A stretch of DNA of 14,599 nt from an uncultured bacterium (GCA_937914905.1 CALESU010000152.1:1-14599), one strand, 5' to 3'; shown: positions 1 through 8,160, counted from the stretch's first letter. Translations and numbers: made by a program. The notes: a model not told the origin generated them from the letters alone.

Positions 1-786
1 GTGGGAATCTCTGAAAAACCCGGAGCAGGAAATGAGCCAAGCAACCTATTCAAACTCACTTTTGATTTTTTCTCAGAGCCGGCTGACTTTTTATCCCTTT
101 TAAAGAAAAGCCCCACAGCGGATGACCAATATGAAAAAGCGCTTACCCAACTTATGAGCACACGTCATGTTGATATTCTCACGTATGACGGTCCTTGGCA
201 AAAACTCAAACATTCACATCACGTTCTGGATATGGCTCGCCACATTCTTGAAGTTAAACATGCAAATAACCGTGCGCGATCTGCATATATCTCACCTTAT
301 GCAGTTCTTGAAGGCAATGTGTTTGTAGACGAGGAAGCTCATATTGATGCGAATGCCGTGATCAAAGGACCTGCGTATATCGGCAAACGAGCAAAGATTG
401 GGAATCATGCATTAGTACGTCAATCAGTGGTTGAAGAAGATTCTATTGTGGGATTTGGAAGTGAAGTAGTACGAAGCTATGTGGGACCCAGATGTGCCCT
501 GCACCATAATTTTCTCGGTGATACCATTTTAGAATCTGATATCAACCCAAGCTGGGGAACTACATTTGCAAATTGGAGAATGGATCAGAGACCCATTTTA
601 GTTAAACTACCTGATGGCCAAACCATCGATTCTTCAAAAACAAAACTCGGTGCGATAGTTGCCAAAGGCGCTTTCTTTGGTGTCAACTGCTCCATTATGC
701 CAGGGGTTACGATCGGCGAAAAGGCAAAAGTATATCCGGGAAAAGTACTTTCCCACTCATTATCAGATAACGAAACGATAAAATAA
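1..786 (+). CDS. GlmU-like sugar-1-phosphate nucleotidyltransferase with left-handed beta-helix, 5' truncated
   Basis: C-terminal part of a two-domain enzyme of the GlmU / archaeal Sugar-1-P nucleotidyltransferase type, likely making or modifying an activated sugar such as UDP-GlcNAc in the cytoplasm. The frame opens with GTG at base 1, but the first residues (GISEKP, then PSNL and a FDFF strand) look like the interior of a nucleotidyltransferase domain, so the gene almost surely begins upstream of the window. Residues 55-85 hold the end of that domain (a DGPW motif followed by a helix). Residues about 97-247 are hexapeptide repeats of a left-handed beta-helix, with HHNFLGD (168-174), GTTFANWR and KLGAIVAKGAFFGVNCSIMPGV. 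His168 falls where the acetyltransferase His of GlmU (HLTYLGD in E. coli) lies. It stops 3 bp from the convergent murA stop, leaving no room for a separate terminator. The exact sugar and whether the acetyltransferase is active cannot be told. Confidence 0.8.
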   Translation: MGISEKPGAGNEPSNLFKLTFDFFSEPADFLSLLKKSPTADDQYEKALTQLMSTRHVDILTYDGPWQKLKHSHHVLDMARHILEVKHANNRARSAYISPYAVLEGNVFVDEEAHIDANAVIKGPAYIGKRAKIGNHALVRQSVVEEDSIVGFGSEVVRSYVGPRCALHHNFLGDTILESDINPSWGTTFANWRMDQRPILVKLPDGQTIDSSKTKLGAIVAKGAFFGVNCSIMPGVTIGEKAKVYPGKVLSHSLSDNETIK

Positions 787-789
787 TTC

Positions 790-2115
790 TTACACCTTCC
801 TCACATTCCCACCCAACTTTGTGATTTTGCCAACGAAATCTTCATATCCCCGCTCCAGATGAGAGATTCCTTTCACATATGATTCCCCTTCTCCAATAAG
901 CGCTGCAATGGCAAGGGTTGCTCCCGCACGAAGGTCTGCAACGGTCATAACTCCTCCATGAAGTACTTGTGGACCAGTCACCTGAATAGTTTGCTGATAT
1001 TCTTTTTCCGGGTCATAATTGAATTGATAGTGTTCTGCAGGATTGGGTATATCTTTTTCAATATATTCAATCACGGCTCCCAGTTTGCGCAGTTCCTCTA
1101 CGTAACTAAATCTGTTTTCAAAAATGCGTTCATGAATCACCGAATCCCCTTTTCCTTGAGTCATAAGAACTGCCATGAGAGGTTGCCAGTCAGTCAAAAA
1201 TCCCGGATACGGTGCAGTTTCTACTGACATGTCAGAGAAAGGTTGGTAATAAAATCGCCACACACCTTCAGACTTTCGCTCTACACCCACTCCAGCATTC
1301 CTCATAAGACCTACAAATGATTCAATGTAATGATCTGCAATAGATGATATAGTGACATCTCCTTGAGTTGCTATACCTGCGATTGCATACGTAATTGCTT
1401 CCACGCGATCCGATGAAATGGTGAATGGTTTTTCTTGAATCAGCTTCTCAACCCCGGTGATTTTAATATCTGCGCCAATTCGTACAATCTTCGCTCCTCC
1501 TTCGTTGAGAAGATTGATAAGATCGTCAATTTCAGGTTCTAATGCTGCATTTTTGATCCAAATATCGCCTTCGCCAAACACAGACATGAGGATCATAAGC
1601 TCTGTTCCTGTGTGCGATGGCTTGGGAAAAGCATATGTTCCATGCGGTTTGTTCTTCATAATCGCGTGGTAATAGCCTGTTTCAGAATCATACGAGATTT
1701 CAATCCCAAGTGCAATCAAACCCTCAACTATGCGATCAATAGAGCGAGCTCCCAGTCTACATCCCCCAGGATTCGGAATATAACATTCGCCAAATCGAGA
1801 CAATAGAGGCGCAAAAAGGAGGAAGGAGGTTCGGATTTTTGAAGCATGCAACAGGTCAACCTTATTCACATGTACTCCGCGAGGATCAATAGTGACGGTA
1901 TTTCCTTCGAAATCTACTTTTGCCCCCAATAGGGTGAGTAAATGGATGAGTTCATGAATATCTGCGATTCTCGGAATATTATGGAGAACTACTGGAGTTT
2001 CGAATAGTAATCCGGCAATAAGCACTTTAAGGGCAATATTTTTCGCTCCCGATAGCTTAACTACTCCCTTGAGTGGCGTTCCTCCAATGATGTGATATGC
2101 GTCTTCCATAATCAT
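790..2115 (-). CDS. murA: UDP-N-acetylglucosamine 1-carboxyvinyltransferase MurA
   Basis: First committed step of peptidoglycan synthesis: transfers enolpyruvate from PEP to UDP-GlcNAc in the cytoplasm. With the start used here (441 aa) the key residues are all visible: SGAKN with Lys25 and Asn26, the PEP-binding Cys119 in PGGCRLGAR (so not the Cys-to-Asp form linked to fosfomycin resistance), Asp309 in FLTDWQ, and Arg396 in DLRAGA. HLERGYE near the C-terminus is also typical. Relative to E. coli there is an extra loop of roughly 20 residues (about 352-376) before the last repeat. Start choice: an ATG at 2151 is possible (453 aa), but the ATG at 2115 forms an ATGA overlap with the murB stop and gives a family-like N-terminus (MIMEDAYHIIGG). 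It is the last gene of the leftward cluster and converges on the GlmU-like gene. Confidence 0.96.
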   Translation of the reverse strand: MIMEDAYHIIGGTPLKGVVKLSGAKNIALKVLIAGLLFETPVVLHNIPRIADIHELIHLLTLLGAKVDFEGNTVTIDPRGVHVNKVDLLHASKIRTSFLLFAPLLSRFGECYIPNPGGCRLGARSIDRIVEGLIALGIEISYDSETGYYHAIMKNKPHGTYAFPKPSHTGTELMILMSVFGEGDIWIKNAALEPEIDDLINLLNEGGAKIVRIGADIKITGVEKLIQEKPFTISSDRVEAITYAIAGIATQGDVTISSIADHYIESFVGLMRNAGVGVERKSEGVWRFYYQPFSDMSVETAPYPGFLTDWQPLMAVLMTQGKGDSVIHERIFENRFSYVEELRKLGAVIEYIEKDIPNPAEHYQFNYDPEKEYQQTIQVTGPQVLHGGVMTVADLRAGATLAIAALIGEGESYVKGISHLERGYEDFVGKITKLGGNVRKV

Positions 2116-3050
2116 AGTTTCTGTACTTCTTCCTTGAGTTCTAAACCCCATTTATCATATACCCGGCCTTTAATCTTCGCAAGTAGAGTTTGCAACTCCT
2201 CACGAGTCCCTGTTCCATCATTAATGATGAAGTTTGCATGAATATCTGAGACAGTAAATCCTCCTTCTCGCACACCCTTCATTCCCACTTGATCGATCAA
2301 GAACCCGGCAGATTTCGATTGAAGATTGTGAGACTCTTTTTCGTTATCCGATATATTTTTGAAAAAGCATCCAGCGGTATGTACACCAAATGGTTGTGTT
2401 TGTTTCCGATAATTGAGGGCTTCTTGAGATCTTTGTTTGAGGATCTCCGGATCTTCTTTAGCCAAATGGAAGACTGCAGATATAAGTATTTCTCCTGTTT
2501 TTTGGAGATTACTGAATCCATATGAAAATGCAAAATACTCTCTCCCCACAGTCTTGATGTGGCCTTCCCGAGTAAGAATGGAAGCACTCGTAAGGGTATC
2601 ACTTACAAATGAAACGGGCTTCATCCATTTTGAATTCATGACGATCGCGCCACCCAAAGTTCCCGGAAGTCCCAAGTGATATTCAAATCCTTGCCATCCC
2701 GCTTCTCCCATTTCTTTGACCAACTTCCCCATCGGATATCCAGAAGAAACTTCAATGTCTACGCATGTATCTGTCTCTTTGATAATGCGGGTGTACATGG
2801 TTGCATTTTTTATTACCAATCCTTTGACCTGATTAGTGATGATCGCAATATTTGATCCTCCCCCTAAAACGGTCAGTGGAATATCTAATTGAGAAATGAG
2901 GGTGCCCATTTTTTTCCAATCCTCGTCAGATTCAACACGTACAAAATACTCAGCACTTGCCGGCATTTTAAGCGTTGTGAGTGGAGAAATGTCTGCATTT
3001 TTCAAAAGTCGGTCTCCAAATAGTTCTTGTAGTTTGATTGATGTGTCCAT
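2112..3050 (-). CDS. murB: UDP-N-acetylenolpyruvoylglucosamine reductase MurB
   Basis: FAD enzyme that reduces the MurA product to UDP-MurNAc with NADPH. The FAD-binding half shows TTLKMPA (25-31), VLGGGSN (61-67) and GLPGTLGGAIVMNS (127-140). The C-terminal half shows the AGCFFKN block (226-232), SAGFLIDQVGMKG, and VSDIHANFIIN (267-277), placing it in the shorter type II MurB group; 312 aa is normal. Two positions depart from the usual motif. The general-acid Ser of the GSxFKNP block (Ser229 in E. coli) is Cys228, and the Arg of the FxYRxS block (Arg159 in E. coli) appears as Gly178 in SYGFS. The C-terminal catalytic Glu appears kept in LKEEV (Glu308). The start ATG lies 9 bp after the murC stop, with no Shine-Dalgarno sequence in front. 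The stop overlaps the murA start. Confidence 0.95.
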   Translation of the reverse strand: MDTSIKLQELFGDRLLKNADISPLTTLKMPASAEYFVRVESDEDWKKMGTLISQLDIPLTVLGGGSNIAIITNQVKGLVIKNATMYTRIIKETDTCVDIEVSSGYPMGKLVKEMGEAGWQGFEYHLGLPGTLGGAIVMNSKWMKPVSFVSDTLTSASILTREGHIKTVGREYFAFSYGFSNLQKTGEILISAVFHLAKEDPEILKQRSQEALNYRKQTQPFGVHTAGCFFKNISDNEKESHNLQSKSAGFLIDQVGMKGVREGGFTVSDIHANFIINDGTGTREELQTLLAKIKGRVYDKWGLELKEEVQKL

Positions 3051-3059
3051 ATGAGTATA

Positions 3060-4499
3060 TTACTGTGAATCCACGAGCTCGTGAATACGGTCAGATAATT
3101 GATAGACATCTCCTGCACCCATTGTCATAACGATATCGCCAGGTTTTAAACGGGTTTTAAGGTGTGTTATAAGGCTATCCCGATCTTCAAACGCTTGGAA
3201 ATTCTTCATTTCCTTATGTTCTGAGAGCGTAACCAGATCTTGTGAATGAATACTTGTTTTTGCTTCAGATTCTCGTGCGGATCCAAAAATGGGAAGAAGC
3301 AATACATCGTCCGCAAGGCTCAATGTTTCGACAAATGCTTCTTTAAACGATTCTGTCCGAGAGTACGTGTGAGGCTGAAAAATGACAATGAGTTTTTTAT
3401 TGGGAAATCGGCTTTGACAGGCTTTGATTGTCGCTTCAATCTCTGTGGGATGATGCGCATAATCATCAAAACACATGATGCCCTTTTCTTGAAACTTCAT
3501 CTCAAACCTTCGCTTGGGACCAGTGTACCCCGCAATTACTGTTCTGATCTGATCAATCTTAAATCCGAGTAATAATAACACGGTGATTCCGACTAAGGCA
3601 TTTTGAACGTTTTTTTCACCAAATAATGCAATCTCCATTTCCACCTCTCCAATTTCAAAGTAGGAGCTCGTTATGCTAAATCGAGTCTTATTTTCTTCGT
3701 ATGAAATGGTAGTGTAACGAACATCACAATCCACTCCAGAACCATAGAGAAGATATGAGTCAGAAGGTAGTTTTGTTATAAGCTTTGCTAATTGAGGGTC
3801 TTCTCCTGAAAGAATCAAGGGAGTTTCCCGTTCATTTTGCTCGAGAATGTGGTTAATAAAGATCTGATATGCATCTTGCACCTCAGAAAGAGATGAATAC
3901 ACATCTGGGTGGTCAAAATCAATGTTTGTTATTACGGCAAAACTGGGTTTTACGAGGTGAAATTTGGGAGTAATGTCTCTTGGAGGATCCATCCCATACT
4001 CATCTGCTTCAAATACGAAATAGTCCTGTCCTCTAAACATTCCACCCGCTAAATCGTTAAATCCAGACACTCCCACCATATGACTTGAGGTGTTAGTTAA
4101 TTTCGCTAGTGCAAAAGCTAGAAGACCTGACGTAGTAGTTTTCCCGTGACATCCAGAAACAGCAATAGATGTTTTTGATAATGAGACGATCTCAGCAAGA
4201 AATTGTGCTTGATGGATAACCGATATTCCCCGTTTTTGAGCTTCTTGGACTTGAGAATTTTGAGTACCTCCGTGGGCAGCTGAATAAATGAGAATGTCGA
4301 TTTCTTTCGGTAATTCTGACGGTTCAAATGATGTGATGACGTGAATTTCTGATTTAGAAAGGAAAGGGTCTGTTATGAATTCTTCAGCAAGATCTGAGCC
4401 GGTAACCCTAGCGCCCATTTGCTTTGCGATTTGGGCAAGGTTTGCCATTGCCACGCCCTTGATACCTACGAAAAAAAGTGACTGTGATTTGATGTCCAT
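3060..4499 (-). CDS. murC: UDP-N-acetylmuramate--L-alanine ligase MurC
   Basis: ATP-dependent ligase that adds L-Ala to UDP-MurNAc. Numbered from the chosen start (479 aa), the N-terminal nucleotide fold carries VGIKGVAM near residue 11 (GIGGxGMS in most MurC), the P-loop GCHGKTTTSG lies at 116-125 (usually GTHGKTTT), then FEADEYG and NIDFDHPDVY, the GPKRRFE block, and the C-terminal DDYAHHPTEIEAT and QPHTYSRT motifs. The QPHTYSRT block and the pathway context favour MurC. The DEYG block recalls the murein peptide ligase Mpl, an alternative I consider unlikely. Start choice: the frame also allows GTG at 4523 or ATG at 4520, but ATG 4499 gives MDIKSQSLFFVGIKG, closer to the usual distance before the first motif. 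The start lies just after the pgeF stop and the gene is co-directional with all its neighbours. Confidence 0.94.
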   Translation of the reverse strand: MDIKSQSLFFVGIKGVAMANLAQIAKQMGARVTGSDLAEEFITDPFLSKSEIHVITSFEPSELPKEIDILIYSAAHGGTQNSQVQEAQKRGISVIHQAQFLAEIVSLSKTSIAVSGCHGKTTTSGLLAFALAKLTNTSSHMVGVSGFNDLAGGMFRGQDYFVFEADEYGMDPPRDITPKFHLVKPSFAVITNIDFDHPDVYSSLSEVQDAYQIFINHILEQNERETPLILSGEDPQLAKLITKLPSDSYLLYGSGVDCDVRYTTISYEENKTRFSITSSYFEIGEVEMEIALFGEKNVQNALVGITVLLLLGFKIDQIRTVIAGYTGPKRRFEMKFQEKGIMCFDDYAHHPTEIEATIKACQSRFPNKKLIVIFQPHTYSRTESFKEAFVETLSLADDVLLLPIFGSARESEAKTSIHSQDLVTLSEHKEMKNFQAFEDRDSLITHLKTRLKPGDIVMTMGAGDVYQLSDRIHELVDSQ

Positions 4500-4526
4500 C
4501 ACCTTCCCATTATAGCGCATCACAAA

Positions 4527-5249
4527 TCATTCAGGAAGCATTATCCAAGTGACCATTTCGCCCTTAATTTCTTTATCCCGGTGAAATGACCACCACTGTT
4601 GAGAGTCGCAGCTGGTACAAATAGCCGAATTATCAATATGAGAGAGATGGACTCCACTCGCAAGCAATGTCTGACAATTCGCTTTCACAAGATCTATAGA
4701 GAATATACCATTGTTTTCGTTGATAACTTCTGATCCAAACGTTTCTCGAAATATTCGTTCTCTTTCGCCGTACACCTCATAGCAACATGATTGAATGGAA
4801 GGGCCAATTGCGATACTAATATCTTCAGGCTTTGATCCAAGAGATTCCATTGCGTTAATAACCTGTTTGGATATACGTGCGATTGCTCCCTTCCATCCGG
4901 AATGAGATATACCGATTATCGCGCGGATCGGATCATAATACTGAATGGGGACACAATCTGCCGTTACCACTGTAAGACATTCGTTTTTTCGATCAGTAAC
5001 TACTCCGTCACATGATGGAATGCGATGAATTTTGCCGATAGTGGTACCCTTTGGAATGATTTCGACGTGTGACGAGTGTGTTTGTCCGGGTACAACAATA
5101 GATTGAACGTTTCGATTTGAAGACTGGATAATTGTTTGAATTACCTCAATATTCCTTCCATCACCTGTCTGCTTCGTCCCAAATCCATGAAGTACGTTAT
5201 GCAAAAGAGAAGATTGATATGCGTGGTGCTTGTCAGTGAGAGAAATCAC
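4527..5249 (-). CDS. pgeF: PgeF/YfiH family (multicopper-oxidase-like, LACC1 family) protein
   Basis: Cytoplasmic metal-binding protein of the YfiH/LACC1 family. Bacterial members have been described as a peptidoglycan editing factor that limits wrong residues (such as L-Ser) at the first peptide position, and family members also show purine nucleoside phosphorylase or adenosine deaminase activity. Signature motifs in order: GQTHSSHV, SCDGVVTD, TADCVPI (metal Cys), HSGWKG (metal His), IGPSIQSCCYEV, FSIDL and CTSC...WWSFHRD. Start choice: the open frame reaches 5336 but would overlap murE by 91 bp. GTG at 5249 makes a GTGA overlap with the murE stop and yields 240 aa, the usual family size, with HGFGT near the N-terminus. 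Lying between murE and murC, one ligation step away from the L-Ala addition, fits the editing role. Substrate here is inferred, not shown. Confidence 0.9.
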   Translation of the reverse strand: MISLTDKHHAYQSSLLHNVLHGFGTKQTGDGRNIEVIQTIIQSSNRNVQSIVVPGQTHSSHVEIIPKGTTIGKIHRIPSCDGVVTDRKNECLTVVTADCVPIQYYDPIRAIIGISHSGWKGAIARISKQVINAMESLGSKPEDISIAIGPSIQSCCYEVYGERERIFRETFGSEVINENNGIFSIDLVKANCQTLLASGVHLSHIDNSAICTSCDSQQWWSFHRDKEIKGEMVTWIMLPE

Positions 5250-6505
5250 GAGTGCTTGGATAATTGAGGATTCTGAGAAATGAGCTCGCGGACCGCATCT
5301 CCATCGTTCCACGGGTATTCTATTTTCCCTCGACACAAACTTCTTTCGTGTCCTTTTCCCGTGAGAACGATAATATCCCCTTTTTGTGCGATAGATAAGG
5401 CTTTTTCAGTGGCTTGTTTTCGATCATGAATGATGGTGTACTTCTTTACTTCAGAACCAAATTGAGAAGGGTCGCTAAAAGAAAAACCCTCTGCTTTCAA
5501 ACCTGAAGCAATATGCTTGGCAATTTCATTCGGATCTTCCGTCCTATAATCTTCTTCAGTAACAATGGTTAAATCTGCATGTTCGCCACTTTCTCTCCCC
5601 ATGAGCGGGCGTTTTGCATCATCTCGAAAAGCCGCCGCACCAAAAAGATGAATGAGTCTTCCTCCCTCTTTGAGTTGGGAACGAATCGCCGGAAGCGCTT
5701 CATGTAATGCATTTGGCGTATGGGCAAAATCCACAATGACTGAAAAATCTCCAGAATATACTACGTCCAATCTTCCCTCGGGAGGAACGAATGTTTTCAT
5801 GGCGTCTATGATAGTTTGTTCTTCAATCTTGAGATGTCTACAAATGACATATGCAAGCAAATAGTTGTATGTATTAAATCGAGGGAGAGGTTTTCCAATA
5901 AAGCTTTCGATATCTACCGAAATATCGGGTTTATTTTTATATCCATACGATTGAATAGCGGGTTGATCCGAAATGATTTTTCGAAGCGGTTCGTATGATT
6001 GATCGTCTGCGTTAATATATCCTTTCTTGGCATGGGAAAGAATTTTTGCTTTTGCCTTCACATATCGATCGTAGGTCAAATGGTAATGAAGATGCTCATG
6101 GGTAATGTTAGTTATTCCTGAAACAATGAAATCTATGCCATATACGCGATACTGATCGAGAGCATGTGAAGTGGTCTCGAGAACGAAGTAATCATCATGT
6201 GCGCGAAGAGATAATGCTAAGTAACGTTGAATGGAAAACGGGGAAGGAGTGGTTGTATGAAAACCCGTGTCGTGAGTTGAACCTGCGATTTCTGCTCCCA
6301 CTGTGGTGATGTACGATACCTTTTTCCCTGCATGTTTCAATATGTGAACGATTAGTGAGGTGGTTGTCGTTTTCCCATCAGTTCCCGTGATTCCAATTAC
6401 GGGAATATGTTTTCCAGGAAATCCATAGACGATGCAGGCGAAGATAGCACAGGCTAAATGATAAATATTCTTGAACTGTTGGATTGTTACGTGGTGAGTA
6501 CTCAT
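5246..6505 (-). CDS. murE: UDP-MurNAc-tripeptide synthetase MurE, lacking the N-terminal domain
   Basis: Mur ligase that adds the third amino acid (meso-DAP, L-Lys or other) to UDP-MurNAc-dipeptide. Motifs: P-loop GTDGKTTT (41-48), ETTSHALDQYRVYGIDF (110-126), NITHEHLHYH (133-142), AKAKIL with the likely carbamylated Lys152, GRLDVV (244-249), DFAHTPNAL (259-267), DDAKRPLMG (295-303) and LTGKGHE (381-387). At 419 aa it is about 70-80 residues short: the P-loop starts near residue 41 instead of about 110, so most of the usual UDP-binding first domain is absent. A short hydrophobic helix-like stretch (13-29) precedes it. The DNPR motif that marks DAP-adding enzymes is replaced by EEDYR (317-321), so the third residue of the peptide cannot be assigned. 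It overlaps ftsI (ATGA) and pgeF (GTGA). Confidence 0.92.
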   Translation of the reverse strand: MSTHHVTIQQFKNIYHLACAIFACIVYGFPGKHIPVIGITGTDGKTTTTSLIVHILKHAGKKVSYITTVGAEIAGSTHDTGFHTTTPSPFSIQRYLALSLRAHDDYFVLETTSHALDQYRVYGIDFIVSGITNITHEHLHYHLTYDRYVKAKAKILSHAKKGYINADDQSYEPLRKIISDQPAIQSYGYKNKPDISVDIESFIGKPLPRFNTYNYLLAYVICRHLKIEEQTIIDAMKTFVPPEGRLDVVYSGDFSVIVDFAHTPNALHEALPAIRSQLKEGGRLIHLFGAAAFRDDAKRPLMGRESGEHADLTIVTEEDYRTEDPNEIAKHIASGLKAEGFSFSDPSQFGSEVKKYTIIHDRKQATEKALSIAQKGDIIVLTGKGHERSLCRGKIEYPWNDGDAVRELISQNPQLSKHS

Positions 6506-8160
6506 CTTGGAGCAACATTATAATATACAAGCATATCTCTGGCGATATCAAAAAATATCGGTGCTGCCGTTTCAGATCCCCAACTGGAAGATTGAGGTTC
6601 TTGGATCACAACAAGCATGAGGAATGCCGGATCCTCCACAGGAGCAAATCCGATAAACGAAGCAATTGTTTTTGAAGCGTCATAGGTCCCTTGTACGGCA
6701 ATCTGAGCAGTCCCGGTTTTTCCTCCAAACGTGAATCCTTCCGGAATGTCCCACTTCGCCTCAGCGTTCAGTACGGTTGATGCAAGCATTTTTCGCATGA
6801 TAGCTGATGTTCGCTCACTTAATATTTGCTCTTGTACTTGTGGTTCCCGTACTTTAACTTTCCCTTCTTCAACAATTTCTTTTACTACATATGGTTTGAG
6901 AAGATACCCGCCATTTATAAGAGATGCAAAACTACGAACGAGTTGCATTGCTGAGATACTAATTCCTTGTCCAAAAGACATTGTCGCCGCATCGATGGGA
7001 TACCATTCACTCATTGGCTTTATCCTCCCGATAGCCTCTCCTTGGAGGTCGATATTGGTGTAAGTGTTGAGACGATATTTTTGTGTTAAGTATTTATACA
7101 GAGTATTGTTGCCGAGCTTTGCTCCAATGTGAACCATCCCCACATTTGAAGATTTTTCCAATGCTCGTGCTATCGTGATTTCACCATCGTATTTGTCATT
7201 CCAATTACTAACCGTGTATCCTCCTATTTCGACTGGCCCCTCCTCATTGAATATATCCGTTGGCTTAACTTTTTTTTCTTCGATAGCAGCTGCGACAATA
7301 AGAGGTTTAAAGGTCGAGCCTGGTTCATATGTACTGGATACTGCCCAATTAACAAAATCTCCTTGAGGATATTCATAATATAGTTCTGGGTCGAAATCAG
7401 GAAGACAAGTAAGTCCCAAAATCTCCATTGTTTGAGGTTTGACCGCAATTGCGCATCCTGCCTTCGCCTCAAACTGCTCCACACCTTTTTGCAACTGAGT
7501 CTTCATAATGTGCTGGACCGATTTATCTATCGTAAGGACTATATCTCGTCCATTTTCTGCATCGATCCGCTCTTGTTGTCCGACAAATATGGGCCGGTTC
7601 ATGAGGTCTCGTTCTGACTTGAGAACTCCGGGTAATCCGGTAAGATCTTTATCGTAGAATCCCTCTATTCCAAAGTATCCTATCCCTTCCCCGTCTGTTT
7701 TTTTTCCTAAGAATCCTGTCAAATGTGCTGCTAGCGATGCTTCAGGATAGTACCTCATTGCCTCATCTTGAAACCCAATACCTTTGATGTTATAAGATTG
7801 TAATTTCTTTTTTGTTTCAGAAGTAACTCCACTTTTTATGGCAACCCAATCCTTGTCTGGTTGAATGCGTGCCTCAAGAGATGCCTCATCCATCTTCAAC
7901 TCTTCCTTGAGAATGGCTCGAAGATAATCCATGTTGTCGATCTTTTTTGGCTCAACATAGGTGAGATATTTCGTTTGATTCACAGCAAGTGGTTCTCTAT
8001 TCCGGTCGAGAATTCTTCCACGTTCAGGTTTAATCGTGCGCGTTCTTGTGTAGTCTGCAGAGTAATACGTGGGGGTGATGACTTGGAGGTAAAATAAACG
8101 AAGTACAATAACGCCAATAAAACCCATTGTCCCCCAAAACAGTATGCGAAGTCTATTCAT
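6502..8160 (-). CDS. ftsI: Division-type penicillin-binding protein, peptidoglycan transpeptidase FtsI (PBP2B/PBP3 class)
   Basis: Class B penicillin-binding protein that crosslinks septal peptidoglycan outside the membrane. Residues 1-5 are basic and 6-27 form one membrane anchor. Next comes the dimerisation region with ERGRILDRNREPLA (46-59). The transpeptidase domain has all three catalytic motifs: STFK with nucleophile Ser282 and Lys285, SSN at 337-339, and KTG at 481-483. YFGIEGFYDKDLTG (162-175) is typical of the class. There are no PASTA repeats; 552 aa is normal for the class. Position directly after ftsL marks it as the division enzyme instead of an elongation PBP. A TAAGGAGCT sequence sits immediately before the ATG, with only about 2 bases between its core and the start codon. 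The stop overlaps the murE ATG (ATGA). Confidence 0.95.
   Translation of the reverse strand: MNRLRILFWGTMGFIGVIVLRLFYLQVITPTYYSADYTRTRTIKPERGRILDRNREPLAVNQTKYLTYVEPKKIDNMDYLRAILKEELKMDEASLEARIQPDKDWVAIKSGVTSETKKKLQSYNIKGIGFQDEAMRYYPEASLAAHLTGFLGKKTDGEGIGYFGIEGFYDKDLTGLPGVLKSERDLMNRPIFVGQQERIDAENGRDIVLTIDKSVQHIMKTQLQKGVEQFEAKAGCAIAVKPQTMEILGLTCLPDFDPELYYEYPQGDFVNWAVSSTYEPGSTFKPLIVAAAIEEKKVKPTDIFNEEGPVEIGGYTVSNWNDKYDGEITIARALEKSSNVGMVHIGAKLGNNTLYKYLTQKYRLNTYTNIDLQGEAIGRIKPMSEWYPIDAATMSFGQGISISAMQLVRSFASLINGGYLLKPYVVKEIVEEGKVKVREPQVQEQILSERTSAIMRKMLASTVLNAEAKWDIPEGFTFGGKTGTAQIAVQGTYDASKTIASFIGFAPVEDPAFLMLVVIQEPQSSSWGSETAAPIFFDIARDMLVYYNVAPR

Noticed and set aside
1..3. GTG at base 1 as the true start of the GlmU-like protein
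   Set aside because: The following residues match the interior of a nucleotidyltransferase domain, so the frame almost certainly continues upstream of the window.
787..789. Search for a bidirectional terminator between the GlmU-like gene and murA
   Set aside because: Only 3 bp separate the stops, and I see no strong stem with a T-run in the flanking codons.
958..1227. Plus-strand open frame of 89 codons inside murA
   Set aside because: Lies wholly antisense to a well-supported murA; composition is that of an antisense shadow and no ribosome binding site is evident.
4509..4514. TATAAT on the minus strand at the murC start as an internal promoter
   Set aside because: The -35 region is poor (TTCCTG at 17 bases) and the murC start is ambiguous, so I mention it only as part of a pattern and do not annotate it.
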